Below, piece after piece: positions 24,010 through 32,535 of a stretch of DNA of 64,000 bases. The translations under genes were made by a program, and so were the position numbers. Source of the stretch: CALIZF01 sp046292445 (GTDB taxonomy: Bacteria > Pseudomonadota > Alphaproteobacteria > Rhodobacterales > Rhodobacteraceae). The notes beneath the pieces were generated by a model that was not told the DNA's origin, ran no database searches, and saw only the letters and a program-made list of their open reading frames with translations. Numbering within the stretch: position 1 is the stretch's first letter; every line of letters starts with the position of its first letter. Location: NCBI GenBank assembly GCA_046292445.1, contig JBKBQT010000009.1, positions 62,001-126,000 of the forward strand. Reading direction: 5' to 3'.

Positions 24010-24746
24010 TGCTTGCGGGGCGGCGCGCGCTGGTGACGGGCGGCGGGACCGGGGTCGGTGCCGACCTCGCGCGCGGGCTTGCCGGCGCGGGCGCCGAGGT
24101 GGTGATCGCCGGGCGGCGGCTGGCGCCGCTCGAAGCGGTGGCAGCCGCCCTGCCCGGCATCCGGCCGCTGGCGGCCGACGTGACCGACGCGGCGAGCGTC
24201 GCCGCGCTCTTCGCGGCGGCGGGGCCCTGCGACATCGTCATTGCCAATGCGGGGGCGGCGGACAGCGCCCCCTTCGGGCGCACGACGCTGGAGCAATGGA
24301 ACGCGATGCTTGCCGTGAACCTGACGGGCGTGTTCCTGACGTTCCGCGAGGGCCTCGCGCGGATGGACGGCTGGGGCCGGCTGATCGCGGTGGCCTCGAC
24401 GGCGGGGTTGAAGGGCTATGGCTATGTGGCGCCCTATGCTGCGGCCAAGCACGGCGTCGTGGGGCTCTGCCGGTCGCTCGCGATCGAAGTGGCGAGGCGC
24501 CCGGTGACGGTCAACGCGCTCTGCCCCGGGTTTCTCGATACCGAGATGACGGATCGGTCGGTTGCCAATATCGTCGCCAAGACCGGCCGCAGCGCGGAAG
24601 AGGCGCGCGCGGGCCTTGCCGCGACCAACCCGCAAAAGCGGCTGATCCGGCCGGCCGAGGTGACGGCGGCGGCGCTGTGGCTCTGTGCGCCGGGGTCCGA
24701 GGGCGTGACGGGGCAGGCGATCGCGATCGCGGGGGGCGAGGTGTGA
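24009..24746 (+). CDS. SDR-family dehydrogenase of the aminobenzoate operon
   Basis: A 245-residue classical SDR: VTGGGTGVGADLARGL cofactor loop, IANAGAAD, catalytic YAAAKHG, CPGFLDTEMTDRSV and GVTGQAIAIAGGEV. The ATG at 24009 overlaps the abmA stop by one base (TGATG), and its own stop overlaps the MarR start the same way. It most likely oxidises the 3-hydroxyacyl-CoA made after ring reduction and opening, or reduces the ring oxo group; the motifs do not say which. Confidence 0.88.
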   Translation: MLAGRRALVTGGGTGVGADLARGLAGAGAEVVIAGRRLAPLEAVAAALPGIRPLAADVTDAASVAALFAAAGPCDIVIANAGAADSAPFGRTTLEQWNAMLAVNLTGVFLTFREGLARMDGWGRLIAVASTAGLKGYGYVAPYAAAKHGVVGLCRSLAIEVARRPVTVNALCPGFLDTEMTDRSVANIVAKTGRSAEEARAGLAATNPQKRLIRPAEVTAAALWLCAPGSEGVTGQAIAIAGGEV

Positions 24747-25189
24747 TGCAGGTGCCGGTGGCCTCCGATCCCCTGTCCAAGCGGCGGCTCAAGATGTGGA
24801 TCCGCCTTCTGGGGGCAACCCGGGCGGCCGAGAGCCATTTGCGCGAGTATCTGCGCACGCAGCATGGCACGACGCTGCCCCGGTTCGACGTGATGGCCGC
24901 GCTCTGGCGGCGGCGCGAGGGGGTGACCATGTCCGAACTCTCGCGCATGTTGCTGGTGTCGAACGGCAATGCGACGACGGTGGTGGACCGGCTCGAGGCC
25001 GACGGCCTTGTCAAGCGCACGCAGAGGGCGAGCGACCGGCGCACGGTGCATGTCGCGCTGACCGAGGCGGGGGCCGAGGCCTTCGAGGCGCTGGCGGCCG
25101 GGCACGAGACCGAGATCGCGAAACTGTTCGGCGATCTGACCGAGGCGGAACTCGACACGATGACGGCGATACTCAAGCGGTTGGGCTGA
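24746..25189 (+). CDS. MarR-family regulator of the aminobenzoate genes
   Basis: A 147-residue winged-helix regulator. FDVMAALWRRREGVTMSELSRMLLVSNGNATTVVDRLEADGLV spans the DNA-binding helices (landmarks MSELSR and NATTVVDRLE), and the wing is RTQRASDRRTVHVALTEAG. It begins at the one-base overlap with the SDR stop. MarR proteins that control benzoate, coumarate or cinnamate genes usually respond to the aryl-CoA rather than the free acid, so 2-aminobenzoyl-CoA is a plausible ligand. The 14-bp tandem palindromes at 21640 and 36497 are its likely targets. Confidence 0.9.
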   Translation: MQVPVASDPLSKRRLKMWIRLLGATRAAESHLREYLRTQHGTTLPRFDVMAALWRRREGVTMSELSRMLLVSNGNATTVVDRLEADGLVKRTQRASDRRTVHVALTEAGAEAFEALAAGHETEIAKLFGDLTEAELDTMTAILKRLG

Positions 25190-25209
25190 AACGGATGGGG
25201 AGGACGGAG

Positions 25210-26022
25210 ATGACCGAGCTTGCAGGGTTCAGCCCGCAGCATTTTCTGTGGGCGGTGAGCGAGCGCATCGCGGTCGTGCGGCTGAACCGCCCCGAGCGGA
25301 AGAACCCGCTGACCTTCGAGAGCTATGCCGAGCTGCGCGATCTGTTCCGCCAGTTGCCCTATGCGACCGATGTCGATGTGGTGGTCTTTGCGTCGAACGG
25401 CGGGAACTTCTGTTCCGGCGGGGATGTGCACGAGATCATCGGGCCGCTGGTGGGCATGGACATGAAGGCCCTGCTGGCCTTCACCCGGATGACCGGCGAT
25501 CTTGTGAAGGCGATGATCCATTGCGGCAAGCCGGTGATCGCGGCGGTGGACGGCGTCTGCGTGGGCGCGGGGGCGATCATCGCGATGGCGGCGGACCTGC
25601 GGCTGGCGAGCCCGGGGGCGAAATGCGCGTTCCTGTTCACCCGGGTGGGGCTTGCGGGCTGCGACATGGGGGCCTGCGCGATGCTGCCGCGGATCATCGG
25701 ACAGGGGCGGGCGGCCGAATTGCTCTATACCGGCCGGGTGATGCGCGCCGATGAGGGCGCGGCCTGGGGATTCTGGAACGCGCTGCATGCGCCCGAGGCG
25801 CTGGAGGGGGCGGCGATGGATCTGGCGCGCACCCTCGCGGCGGGGCCGACCTTCGCGCATGGCATGACCAAGACGATGCTGGCGCAGGAATGGACCATGA
25901 GCCTTGACCAGGCGATCGAGGCCGAGGCGCAGGCGCAGGCGATCTGCATGCAGACGCGCGATTTCGAGCGGGCATACCGCGCCTTCGTGGCGAAGCAGAC
26001 GCCGGTCTTTGCCGGGGACTAG
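25210..26022 (+). CDS. Enoyl-CoA hydratase/isomerase family protein
   Basis: A 270-residue crotonase-fold enzyme: VRLNRPERKNPLTFESYAELRDLF, oxyanion-hole strand FASNGGNFCSGGDVHEI, CGKPVIAAVDGVCVGAGAIIAMAADLRLAS region (landmark VGAGAIIAMAADLR) and FLFTRVGLAGCDMGACAMLPRIIG. The second catalytic Glu position, often a GxxxE motif, reads GCDMGAC, so it carries Asp rather than Glu. The ATG at 25210 has GGAGGACGGAG ahead; an upstream ATG at 25195 is less likely. Probable role is hydration or hydrolytic ring opening in aminobenzoate breakdown. Confidence 0.88.
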   Translation: MTELAGFSPQHFLWAVSERIAVVRLNRPERKNPLTFESYAELRDLFRQLPYATDVDVVVFASNGGNFCSGGDVHEIIGPLVGMDMKALLAFTRMTGDLVKAMIHCGKPVIAAVDGVCVGAGAIIAMAADLRLASPGAKCAFLFTRVGLAGCDMGACAMLPRIIGQGRAAELLYTGRVMRADEGAAWGFWNALHAPEALEGAAMDLARTLAAGPTFAHGMTKTMLAQEWTMSLDQAIEAEAQAQAICMQTRDFERAYRAFVAKQTPVFAGD

Positions 26023-26043
26023 GCGTCGTGCCCGGTCCAGCCG

Positions 26044-26095
26044 CCGGGGGCTTCGCGCCCCCGGACCCCCGCGGAGTATTTGGAGAACAGTGAAG
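26044..26095 (+). repeat. Dispersed stem-loop element, copy A
   Basis: A hairpin with CCGGGGG at 26044-26050 and CCCCCGG at 26058-26064 stands 22 bases after the hydratase stop. It is followed by a conserved tail at 26073-26095: GGAGTATTT, three variable bases, GAAC, two purines, TGAAG. Copies B, C and D lie near 30887, 35211 and 58841 on the same strand. The tail ends at the first base of the GTG start of the next gene, so here it also supplies the 5' leader. Confidence 0.75.
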
Positions 26096-27234
26096 TGGCG
26101 GATCGTTCCTTTCTGACTTGGCCGTTCTTCGAGGACCGGCATCGGGCGCTGGCGGCGGCGCTGGACGACTGGTGTGCGGCCCATCTTCCGGTGGAGCACG
26201 GCGACGTGGATGCGGCCTGCCGGGCGCTTGTGGCGATGCTCGGCGCGGGCGGGTGGCTGGTGTATTCGGGGGCAGGGGCGGGCGAGCGGCTCGACGTGCG
26301 CACGCTGTGCCTGATCCGCGAGACGCTGGCGCGCCATGACGGGCTTGCCGATTTTGCCTTTGCGATGCAGGGGCTCGGGATGGGCGCGGTGTCGCTGTTC
26401 GGCACGGATGCGCAGCGGGCATGGCTGGACCGCACGCGGGCGGGGCGGGCGATCTCGGCCTTTGCGCTGACCGAGCCAGGGTCGGGGTCGGATGTGGCGC
26501 GCACGGCGACCGTGGCGGTGCGGGACGGGGACGATTACGTCCTGTCGGGGGAAAAGACCTATATTTCCAATGGCGGGATCGCGGATGTCTATGTCGTTTT
26601 TGCCCGGACGGGCGAGGCGGCGGGAGCGCGGGGGCTCTCGGCCTTCCTGATGCCGGCGGATGCGCCGGGGCTGTCGGTGGTCGAGCGGATCGCGGTTGTG
26701 GCGCCGCATCCGCTCGCCCATCTGCGGCTCGACGGGGTGCGCCTGCCGGCTGAGGCGATGATCGGTGCGCCGGGGGCGGGGTTCAAGGTCGCGATGGCGG
26801 TGCTCGATGTGTTCCGGTCCACCGTCGGGGCGGCGGCGCTCGGGTTCGCGCGCCGGGCGCTGGACGAGGCGGTAGCGCGGGTCAAGGCACGGCAGCTGTT
26901 CGGGGCGCCGCTCGCCGAGTTGCAGATGGTGCAGGGGCATGTCGCCGATATGGCGGTGGATGTCGATGCGGCGGCGCTGCTCGTTTACCGGGCGGCCTGG
27001 ACCAAGGACATGGGCGCGCCGCGTATCACGCGCGAGGCGGCCATGGCCAAGATGCATGCGACCGAGGCCGCGCAGCGGGTGATCGACGCGGCAGTGCAGC
27101 TGTTCGGCGGCGACGGTGTGCGCAAGGGGTTCATCGTCGAGAGTCTTTACCGCGAGATCCGGGCCTTGCGGATCTACGAGGGCGCGACGGATGTGCAGAA
27201 GGTGGTGATCGCGCGGGCGGCGCTCGAGGGGTGA
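26095..27234 (+). CDS. Acyl-CoA dehydrogenase of the aminobenzoate operon
   Basis: A 379-residue acyl-CoA dehydrogenase: SAFALTEPGSGSDVARTATVAV and YVLSGEKTYISNGGIADVYVVF form the flavin barrel, and ALRIYEGATDVQKVVIARAAL holds the normal catalytic Glu in YEG. The start is taken as GTG 26095, after GGAGA; a TTG at 26080 is in frame but lies within a dispersed repeat element. It likely oxidises a cyclic or ring-opened acyl-CoA. Its stop overlaps the thioesterase GTG start by 4 bases. Confidence 0.9.
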   Translation: MADRSFLTWPFFEDRHRALAAALDDWCAAHLPVEHGDVDAACRALVAMLGAGGWLVYSGAGAGERLDVRTLCLIRETLARHDGLADFAFAMQGLGMGAVSLFGTDAQRAWLDRTRAGRAISAFALTEPGSGSDVARTATVAVRDGDDYVLSGEKTYISNGGIADVYVVFARTGEAAGARGLSAFLMPADAPGLSVVERIAVVAPHPLAHLRLDGVRLPAEAMIGAPGAGFKVAMAVLDVFRSTVGAAALGFARRALDEAVARVKARQLFGAPLAELQMVQGHVADMAVDVDAAALLVYRAAWTKDMGAPRITREAAMAKMHATEAAQRVIDAAVQLFGGDGVRKGFIVESLYREIRALRIYEGATDVQKVVIARAALEG

Positions 27235-27647
27235 GTTACACCAAGGCGATCCCGATCGAGTTCAACCACTGCGATCCCGCGGGGATCGTGTTCTATCCGC
27301 GCTACTTCGAGATGACCAATTCGGTGGTCGAGAATTTCTTTGCCGATGCCGTGGGCTATCCGTTCCGGCGCATCAGCATGGACGAGGGGCGCGGCGTGCC
27401 GACGGTGCGCATCGCGATCGATTTCCGCGCGCCCTCGCGGCTGGGCGATGTGGTGCGCTTCACGCTCGACGTGGTGGGCCTCGGCACCCGGTCGGTGACG
27501 TTCCGCATCACCGGGCGGGGCGATGACGGGATCCGGCTCGAGGGGCGCTTCACGCTCGTCTGGGTCGAGCGGGACGGAAAGGCGGCGGCCTGGCCCGAGG
27601 CGATCCGGGCGCGCCTGGTGGAGCATCTGGTGGAGGACGCGGCATGA
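27231..27647 (+). CDS. 4-hydroxybenzoyl-CoA-type thioesterase (hot-dog fold)
   Basis: A 138-residue acyl-CoA thioesterase. The catalytic motif NHCDPAGIVFYPRYFEM carries the nucleophile/base Asp, as in the Pseudomonas 4-hydroxybenzoyl-CoA thioesterase. IAIDFRAPSRLGDVV and LEGRFTLVWVERDGKAA form the following strands. It starts with GTG overlapping the upstream stop, and its end overlaps the RidA start by 4 bases. It may release CoA from dead-end aryl-CoA esters or from a pathway product. Confidence 0.9.
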   Translation: MSYTKAIPIEFNHCDPAGIVFYPRYFEMTNSVVENFFADAVGYPFRRISMDEGRGVPTVRIAIDFRAPSRLGDVVRFTLDVVGLGTRSVTFRITGRGDDGIRLEGRFTLVWVERDGKAAAWPEAIRARLVEHLVEDAA

Positions 27648-28075
27648 GCGAGAGCCCGCATGAGTTTCTGCATCCCGCCGGCTGGAAGCCCGCCGCGGGC
27701 TATGCCAACGGCGTCGCGGCGCGGGGGCGGACGGTCTATTGCGGCGGGCTGATCGGCTGGAATGCCGACCAGCAGTTCGAGACGGACGATTTCGCCGGGC
27801 AGGTCGAGCAGACCTTGCGCAACATCGTCGCGGTGCTCGACTGTGCCGGGGCGCGTCCCGAGCATATCGTGCGGATGACCTGGTATGTGACGGACAAGCG
27901 CGAATACCTCGGCGCCCTGCGCGAGGTCGGGCGGGCCTACCGGGCGGTGATCGGCAGGCATTTCCCGGCGATGGCGCTGGTTCAGGTGGTTGCGCTGGTC
28001 GAGGACCGGGCGAAGGTCGAGATCGAGGCGACGGCGGTGGTGCCTGAGGATGCGGACCGGGGGGCTGGGGCATGA
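27644..28075 (+). CDS. RidA-family protein (enamine/imine deaminase-like)
   Basis: A 143-residue YjgF/RidA trimer-type protein: VYCGGLIGWNADQQFETDDFAGQVEQTLRNI (landmark YCGGLIGWN), VRMTWYVTDKREYLGAL, and the C-terminal AMALVQVVALVEDRAKVEIEATAVV. RidA proteins hydrolyse enamine and imine intermediates to ketones and ammonia. The first product of abmA chemistry is an amino-cyclohexene, an enamine, so this gene is well placed to remove its nitrogen. The usual RidA Arg in the last block is represented by the DRAKVEIE region, but exact alignment was not possible. Confidence 0.85.
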   Translation: MSESPHEFLHPAGWKPAAGYANGVAARGRTVYCGGLIGWNADQQFETDDFAGQVEQTLRNIVAVLDCAGARPEHIVRMTWYVTDKREYLGALREVGRAYRAVIGRHFPAMALVQVVALVEDRAKVEIEATAVVPEDADRGAGA

Positions 28076-29724
28076 AGCTGGGGCCGAGCGGACATGTCGA
28101 TACCTTTACCCGCGACCACCTGCCGCCACAGGACCAGTGGCCGGAGCTGCGCTGGGGCGGCTTCGGTTACCCCGACTGGCTCAATGTCGGGGTCGAGTTG
28201 ACCGACCGGATGGTGGAGCGGGGGTTCGGCGACCAGATCGCGCTGATCGGCAACGGGCGGCAGCGGACCTACAAGGAGCTGACCGACTGGTCCAACCGCA
28301 TCGCCCATGCGCTGGTCGAGACCTATGGCGTCAAGCCGGGCAACCGCGTGCTGATCCGGTCGGCGAACAATCCGGCGATGGTGGCCGCTTGGCTGGCGGC
28401 GACCAAGGCGGGCGCGGTGGTGGTCAACACGATGCCGATGCTGCGGGCGGGGGAGCTGGCGCAGATCGTGGACAAGGCCGAAGTGACGGTTGCCCTCTGC
28501 GACACGCGCCTGATGGAGGAAATGGTTGCCTGCGCCAAGTCGAGCCGCTTCCTGCGGCAGGTGGTGGGGTTCGACGGGACGGCCAACCATGACGCCGAAC
28601 TCGACCGGGTGGCGCTGACCAAGCCGGTCCGGTTCAAGGCGGTGCCGACGGGGCGGGACGATGTGGCGCTCCTCGGCTTTACCAGCGGCACCACGGGCCA
28701 GCCCAAGGCGACGATGCATTTCCACCGCGACATCCTCATCATCGCCGATGGCTATGCGCGCGAGGTGCTCGGGGTGCGCGAGGACGATGTATTCGTCGGC
28801 TCGCCTCCCCTTGCCTTCACCTTCGGCCTCGGCGGGCTCGCGGTCTTTCCGCTGCGCTTCGGGGCGGCGGCATGCCTGCTCGAGAACGCCTCGCCGCCGA
28901 ACCTGATCGAGATCATCGAGCAGCATCGCGCGACCGTCTGCTTCACCGCGCCGACCGCCTATCGGGTGATGCTCAAGGCGATGAGCGAGGGGGCGGATCT
29001 GAGCTCGCTGCGCGCCGCCGTCAGCGCGGGCGAGACGCTGCCGGCGCCGGTCTACGAGGAATGGATCGCGCGGACCGGCAAGCCGATGCTCGACGGGATC
29101 GGCGCGACCGAGATGCTGCATATCTTCATCTCGAACCGCTTCGACGATCATCGCCCCGGCTGCACCGGCAAGCCGGTGACGGGATACGAGGCGCGGATCG
29201 TGGACGAAAACGGCTCCGAAGTGCCGCGCGGCACGGTCGGCCGGCTTGCCGTGCGGGGCCCGACGGGGTGCCGCTACATGGACGATCCGCGGCAGGCGGC
29301 CTATGTGCAGAATGGCTGGAACATCACCGGCGATGCGTTCTGGCAGGATGACGCGGGGTATTTCCATTTCGCCGCCCGCAACGACGACATGATCGTGTCG
29401 TCGGGCTACAACATCGCCGGGCCCGAGGTCGAGGCGGCGCTGCTCAAACATCCCGATGTCGCCGAATGCGCAGTGGTCGGCGAGCCGGACGAGGCGCGCG
29501 GGCAGATCGTGGTGGCGCATGTGGTGGTCGCAGGCGGGGTGGCCGAGGACGAGGCGACGGCGCGGCGCCTGCAGGAACATGTGAAGGCCGTGATCGCGCC
29601 CTACAAATACCCGCGCCGGATCGTGTTCTGCGGCGCGCTGCCCAAGACGGCGACGGGCAAGATCCAGCGGTTCCGGCTTCGGTCGGCAGACGGCGCCGCC
29701 CCGGCCGGTGCGAGCGGGGATTGA
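28072..29724 (+). CDS. abmG: 2-aminobenzoate-CoA ligase
   Basis: A 550-residue adenylate-forming ligase of the benzoate-CoA ligase group. It opens with DTFTRDHLPPQDQWPEL and FGYPDWLNVGVELTD, characteristic of aminobenzoate-CoA ligases. The ATP loop is FTSGTTGQPKATMHFHRD, a GIGATEMLHIF block follows, and PKTATGKIQRFRLR carries the C-terminal lysine. It activates anthranilate with ATP and CoA, the entry reaction of the operon. Its start overlaps the RidA stop by 4 bases, making it the last gene of an eight-gene unit. Confidence 0.9.
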   Translation: MKLGPSGHVDTFTRDHLPPQDQWPELRWGGFGYPDWLNVGVELTDRMVERGFGDQIALIGNGRQRTYKELTDWSNRIAHALVETYGVKPGNRVLIRSANNPAMVAAWLAATKAGAVVVNTMPMLRAGELAQIVDKAEVTVALCDTRLMEEMVACAKSSRFLRQVVGFDGTANHDAELDRVALTKPVRFKAVPTGRDDVALLGFTSGTTGQPKATMHFHRDILIIADGYAREVLGVREDDVFVGSPPLAFTFGLGGLAVFPLRFGAAACLLENASPPNLIEIIEQHRATVCFTAPTAYRVMLKAMSEGADLSSLRAAVSAGETLPAPVYEEWIARTGKPMLDGIGATEMLHIFISNRFDDHRPGCTGKPVTGYEARIVDENGSEVPRGTVGRLAVRGPTGCRYMDDPRQAAYVQNGWNITGDAFWQDDAGYFHFAARNDDMIVSSGYNIAGPEVEAALLKHPDVAECAVVGEPDEARGQIVVAHVVVAGGVAEDEATARRLQEHVKAVIAPYKYPRRIVFCGALPKTATGKIQRFRLRSADGAAPAGASGD

Positions 29725-29755
29725 GCCGGGCGGGCTTTCGCGGCATGGGGCGGGC

Positions 29756-30838
29756 ATGACGACGCTGACCGCGATCTGGGAAGCCCGGGTTGCCGCGGGC
29801 GCGCTGCGCCCGGATCCTGCGCAGGCGGCGGTGCTGCCCCGGCTCGAGGCGCTGCGGCTCTGGCTCGAGGCACAGGGCGGCGCGCGGCGGCGGGGGATGC
29901 TGCCGGGCTTCCTGCGCAAGGCGCCCGAGGTGCCGCGCGGCCTCTACCTCTGGGGCGGGGTGGGACGGGGCAAGTCCATGCTGATGGACCTGTTCTTTGC
30001 CGAAACCGCCATCACCGCCAAGCGCCGGGTGCATTTCCACGCCTTCATGCAGGAGATCCAGAAGGGCCTGCATGCAGCACGGGGGCGGGGGGCGGCCGAT
30101 GCGCTGGCCCCGGTGGCCGAGGCGGTATCGCGCGACTCGCGCCTGCTCTGTTTCGACGAGATGCAGATCACCGACATCGCCGATGCGATGATCGTGGGTC
30201 GGCTGTTCCAGTTCCTGCTCGATGCCGGGGTGGTGATCGTCACCACGTCGAACCGCCCGCCGGATGATCTTTACAAGGACGGGCTGAACCGCGCGCTGTT
30301 CCTGCCGTTCATCGACCTGATCGCGGCGCGGCTCGACATCGTGGCGCTGGAAAGCCCGAACGACTGGCGCCAGCACCGGCTTGCCGGCGCGCCGGTCTGG
30401 TTCGTGCCGCCGGGGGCGGCGGCGCGGGCGGCGCTGGATGCGATCTGGGCCGATCTGACGGGCGGGGCGGCGGGGGCAGCGCTGACGCTGACGGTGAACG
30501 GGCGGGCGGTGGTGATCGACCGCTTTGCCGGCGGGGTGGCGCGGGGGTCGTTCTGGGATTTCTGCGGCCGCCCGCTCGGCCCGGCGGATTTCCTTGCGAT
30601 CGCCGCGGCGGTGCGGGTGCTGATGGTCGAGGACATCCCGCGGCTGTCGGCGGCGAATTACAACGAGGCGCGGCGGTTCGTGACGCTGATCGACACGCTC
30701 TACGAGGCGCGGGTGCGGCTCGTGGCCTCGGCGGCGGATGCGCCGGAAAAGCTCTATCTCGAGGGCACGGGAAGCTTCGAGTTCGCGCGCACCGCCTCGC
30801 GCCTGCGCGCGATGCAGGGGGCGGACTGGGGCGGCTGA
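29756..30838 (+). CDS. zapE: AFG1/ZapE-family ATPase
   Basis: A 360-residue P-loop ATPase. The Walker A is GGVGRGKSMLMDLFF, with RVHFHAFMQEIQKGLH after it. LLCFDEMQITDIADAMI is the Walker B block, and TTSNRPPDDLYKDGLNR the sensor region; all are standard for this family. ZapE associates with the division ring in gammaproteobacteria, and AFG1 with mitochondrial proteostasis. The ATG at 29756 follows 31 bases after the ligase stop. It is a housekeeping gene rather than part of the aminobenzoate pathway. Confidence 0.93.
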   Translation: MTTLTAIWEARVAAGALRPDPAQAAVLPRLEALRLWLEAQGGARRRGMLPGFLRKAPEVPRGLYLWGGVGRGKSMLMDLFFAETAITAKRRVHFHAFMQEIQKGLHAARGRGAADALAPVAEAVSRDSRLLCFDEMQITDIADAMIVGRLFQFLLDAGVVIVTTSNRPPDDLYKDGLNRALFLPFIDLIAARLDIVALESPNDWRQHRLAGAPVWFVPPGAAARAALDAIWADLTGGAAGAALTLTVNGRAVVIDRFAGGVARGSFWDFCGRPLGPADFLAIAAAVRVLMVEDIPRLSAANYNEARRFVTLIDTLYEARVRLVASAADAPEKLYLEGTGSFEFARTASRLRAMQGADWGG

Positions 30839-30862
30839 ACGGGCCGCGCGCACATCGTTGCC

Positions 30863-30909
30863 CCGGGGGCCAGCCCCCGGACCCCCGGAGTATTTGGTGA
30901 ACAGTGAAG
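30863..30909 (+). repeat. Dispersed stem-loop element, copy B
   Basis: CCGGGGG at 30863-30869 and CCCCCGG at 30874-30880 form a hairpin 25 bases after the zapE stop. The conserved tail at 30887-30909 reads GGAGTATTT, GGT, GAAC, AG, TGAAG, differing from copy A at one base. It can act as the zapE terminator. Confidence 0.75.
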
Positions 30910-31037
30910 TCGGGGGCGTGCCGGGTGGGCGCGGGTCCGTCGGGCGCGGGGCCGTGGCGCGTCGGGGCGGGCGAGGCAGAGGGTGCCGCGGGCGCGGTGG
31001 CGGTGGCCGTGCCGGCGGCGGACCTCGGCGGCCGGGA

Positions 31038-31847
31038 TTACAGGGCCAGCGGGCCGGCGCGGCCCGTTATGAGGCGGACCAAGGCAAGGGCGGTGAGTTC
31101 GGAGGATTTGGGATTGCCGGCGAGGGGGCGGTTTTCGACCTCGGCCCGCAGCGTGCCGAAGGCGCCGGTCGCGGCCAGTCGGTGTGCGTTGCGTGTGGCG
31201 GACGGATCGGCGGTCAGCGCGATGGTGGTGGCGGCCGGGCCTATCCCGGCGAGGGCCGAGATCATCGCGACATTTGCGTTCTGGGGAAAGCGGGCGGCGG
31301 CCTGATCGGCGGGGCCTTCCCAGAAGGTGACGGGGCCGGTCAGCGCAGCGAGGTCGCACAGCGCCTCCGCTTCGGTTCCGGCCCAGGCGGCGGGCGGCTT
31401 GACGATCTCGTGGCGCACGGCGTGGAGCGGCAGGTGGCCGGCGGCGGCCAGCGCGTCGATCCCGGCGAGCGCGCCGGGGGCGATGACGATCTGGCGCCCG
31501 CAGGCCGCGGCCCGGGCCATCAGGTCGGGCAGGAGGGCCGGGTCGGCGAAGGCGGCGGTCGAGGCGGGGGCGAAATCGGCGCCGGCGGCGAGGGCCGCGC
31601 GGCCCCACGGCGCGACGGCGGCCCGGCCCGCCGCCTCGACGACGAGGGTGGGGCTGAGGGCGGCAAGGGCGCCGGGGTCGTGGATCAGCGCCGCGCCATC
31701 CGGCAGGGTGCGGGCGCGGGCGGGATCGCGCACCGCGACGGCGGCGAGGGTCAGGCGCGGCGGGCGGCGTTCGGCCAGCAGCGCGGCGATGCGCTGCGCG
31801 ATCGCGCCCCAGCCGACGAGGACGAGGCGGAAATCAGACCCCGACAT
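31038..31847 (-). CDS. nadX: Aspartate dehydrogenase (NadX-like)
   Basis: A 269-residue NAD(P)-dependent L-aspartate dehydrogenase homologue. The Rossmann loop is LVLVGWGAIAQRIAALL. Family blocks VVEAAGRAAVAPWG, IAPGALAGIDALAAA, WEGPADQAAARFPQNANVAMI and ENRPLAGNPKSSELTALALVRLI are all present. NadX makes iminoaspartate, which NadA converts to quinolinate for NAD synthesis, or runs in reverse to release ammonia. The start at 31847 lies 14 bases inside livF, so it is the last gene of the livKHMGF transcript. That location suggests a catabolic or nitrogen-related role rather than routine NAD synthesis. Confidence 0.85.
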   Translation of the reverse strand: MSGSDFRLVLVGWGAIAQRIAALLAERRPPRLTLAAVAVRDPARARTLPDGAALIHDPGALAALSPTLVVEAAGRAAVAPWGRAALAAGADFAPASTAAFADPALLPDLMARAAACGRQIVIAPGALAGIDALAAAGHLPLHAVRHEIVKPPAAWAGTEAEALCDLAALTGPVTFWEGPADQAAARFPQNANVAMISALAGIGPAATTIALTADPSATRNAHRLAATGAFGTLRAEVENRPLAGNPKSSELTALALVRLITGRAGPLAL

Positions 31848-32535
31848 AGCCCTGCACGCGGGCGGCATCGCGGTCGAGGTCGGCGCCTGTGCCGGACCAG
31901 ACGGTGCGCCCCTTTTCGAGGATGAAATGCCGGTCGGCGAGCCGCCGCAGCACGCCGAGGTTCTTGTCGATCAGCAGGATCGACTGCCCCTCGCGCTTGA
32001 GCCGCTCGATGACATGCCAGATCTCGGTTCGGATGGTCGGGGCGAGGCCCTCGGTCGCCTCGTCGAGGATCAGAAGGCGCGGGTTGGTCATCAGGGCGCG
32101 TCCGACGGCCAGCATCTGCTGCTCGCCGCCCGACAGCGTGGCGGCCATCTGCCCGGCCCGCTCGCCGAGGCGGGGGAAGAGGCCATAGACGCGGCCCAGC
32201 GTCCAGGGGCTCGGCCGGCGCAGGCGGTTGGCGGCGCAGGCGACCAGGTTTTCGCGCACCGTGAGCGTGGGGAACACCTGCCGCCCCTCGGGCACGAGGC
32301 CGGCGCCGAGGCGGGCGATGCGTTCGGGCGCAAGGCCGGTCGCCGTGCGTCCGCCGAGCGTGACCGACCCGCCGCGGGCGGGCAGCAGGCCCATGATCGT
32401 GCGCACCGTCGTCGTCTTGCCCATGCCGTTGCGGCCCAGCAGCGTGACGACCTGCCCCTCGCCGACCTCGAGCGCGACATCGAAGAGCACCTGCGCGGGG
32501 CCATAGCCCGCCTGAAGGCCGGTCACGTCAAGCAA
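31834..32535 (-). CDS. livF: Branched-chain-type ABC transporter ATP-binding protein LivF
   Basis: A 233-residue ATPase of the HAAT (LivF) family. Walker A is LLGRNGMGKTTT, the signature LSGGEQQMLAVGRALM, and LLILDEATEGLAP the Walker B. It starts at TTG 32535, which has GGAGG 6 bases ahead and gives the normal family length; it overlaps the livG stop by 8 bases. It powers import together with LivG, M, H and K. The binding-protein context suggests an aromatic or amino acid substrate. Confidence 0.92.
   Translation of the reverse strand: MLDVTGLQAGYGPAQVLFDVALEVGEGQVVTLLGRNGMGKTTTVRTIMGLLPARGGSVTLGGRTATGLAPERIARLGAGLVPEGRQVFPTLTVRENLVACAANRLRRPSPWTLGRVYGLFPRLGERAGQMAATLSGGEQQMLAVGRALMTNPRLLILDEATEGLAPTIRTEIWHVIERLKREGQSILLIDKNLGVLRRLADRHFILEKGRTVWSGTGADLDRDAARVQGYVGV

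Noticed and set aside
26080..26094. TTG start for the second acyl-CoA dehydrogenase, five codons upstream of the chosen GTG
   Set aside because: It lies within the tail of a dispersed repeat that also occurs where no gene follows; the GTG at 26095 has a better ribosome site distance.
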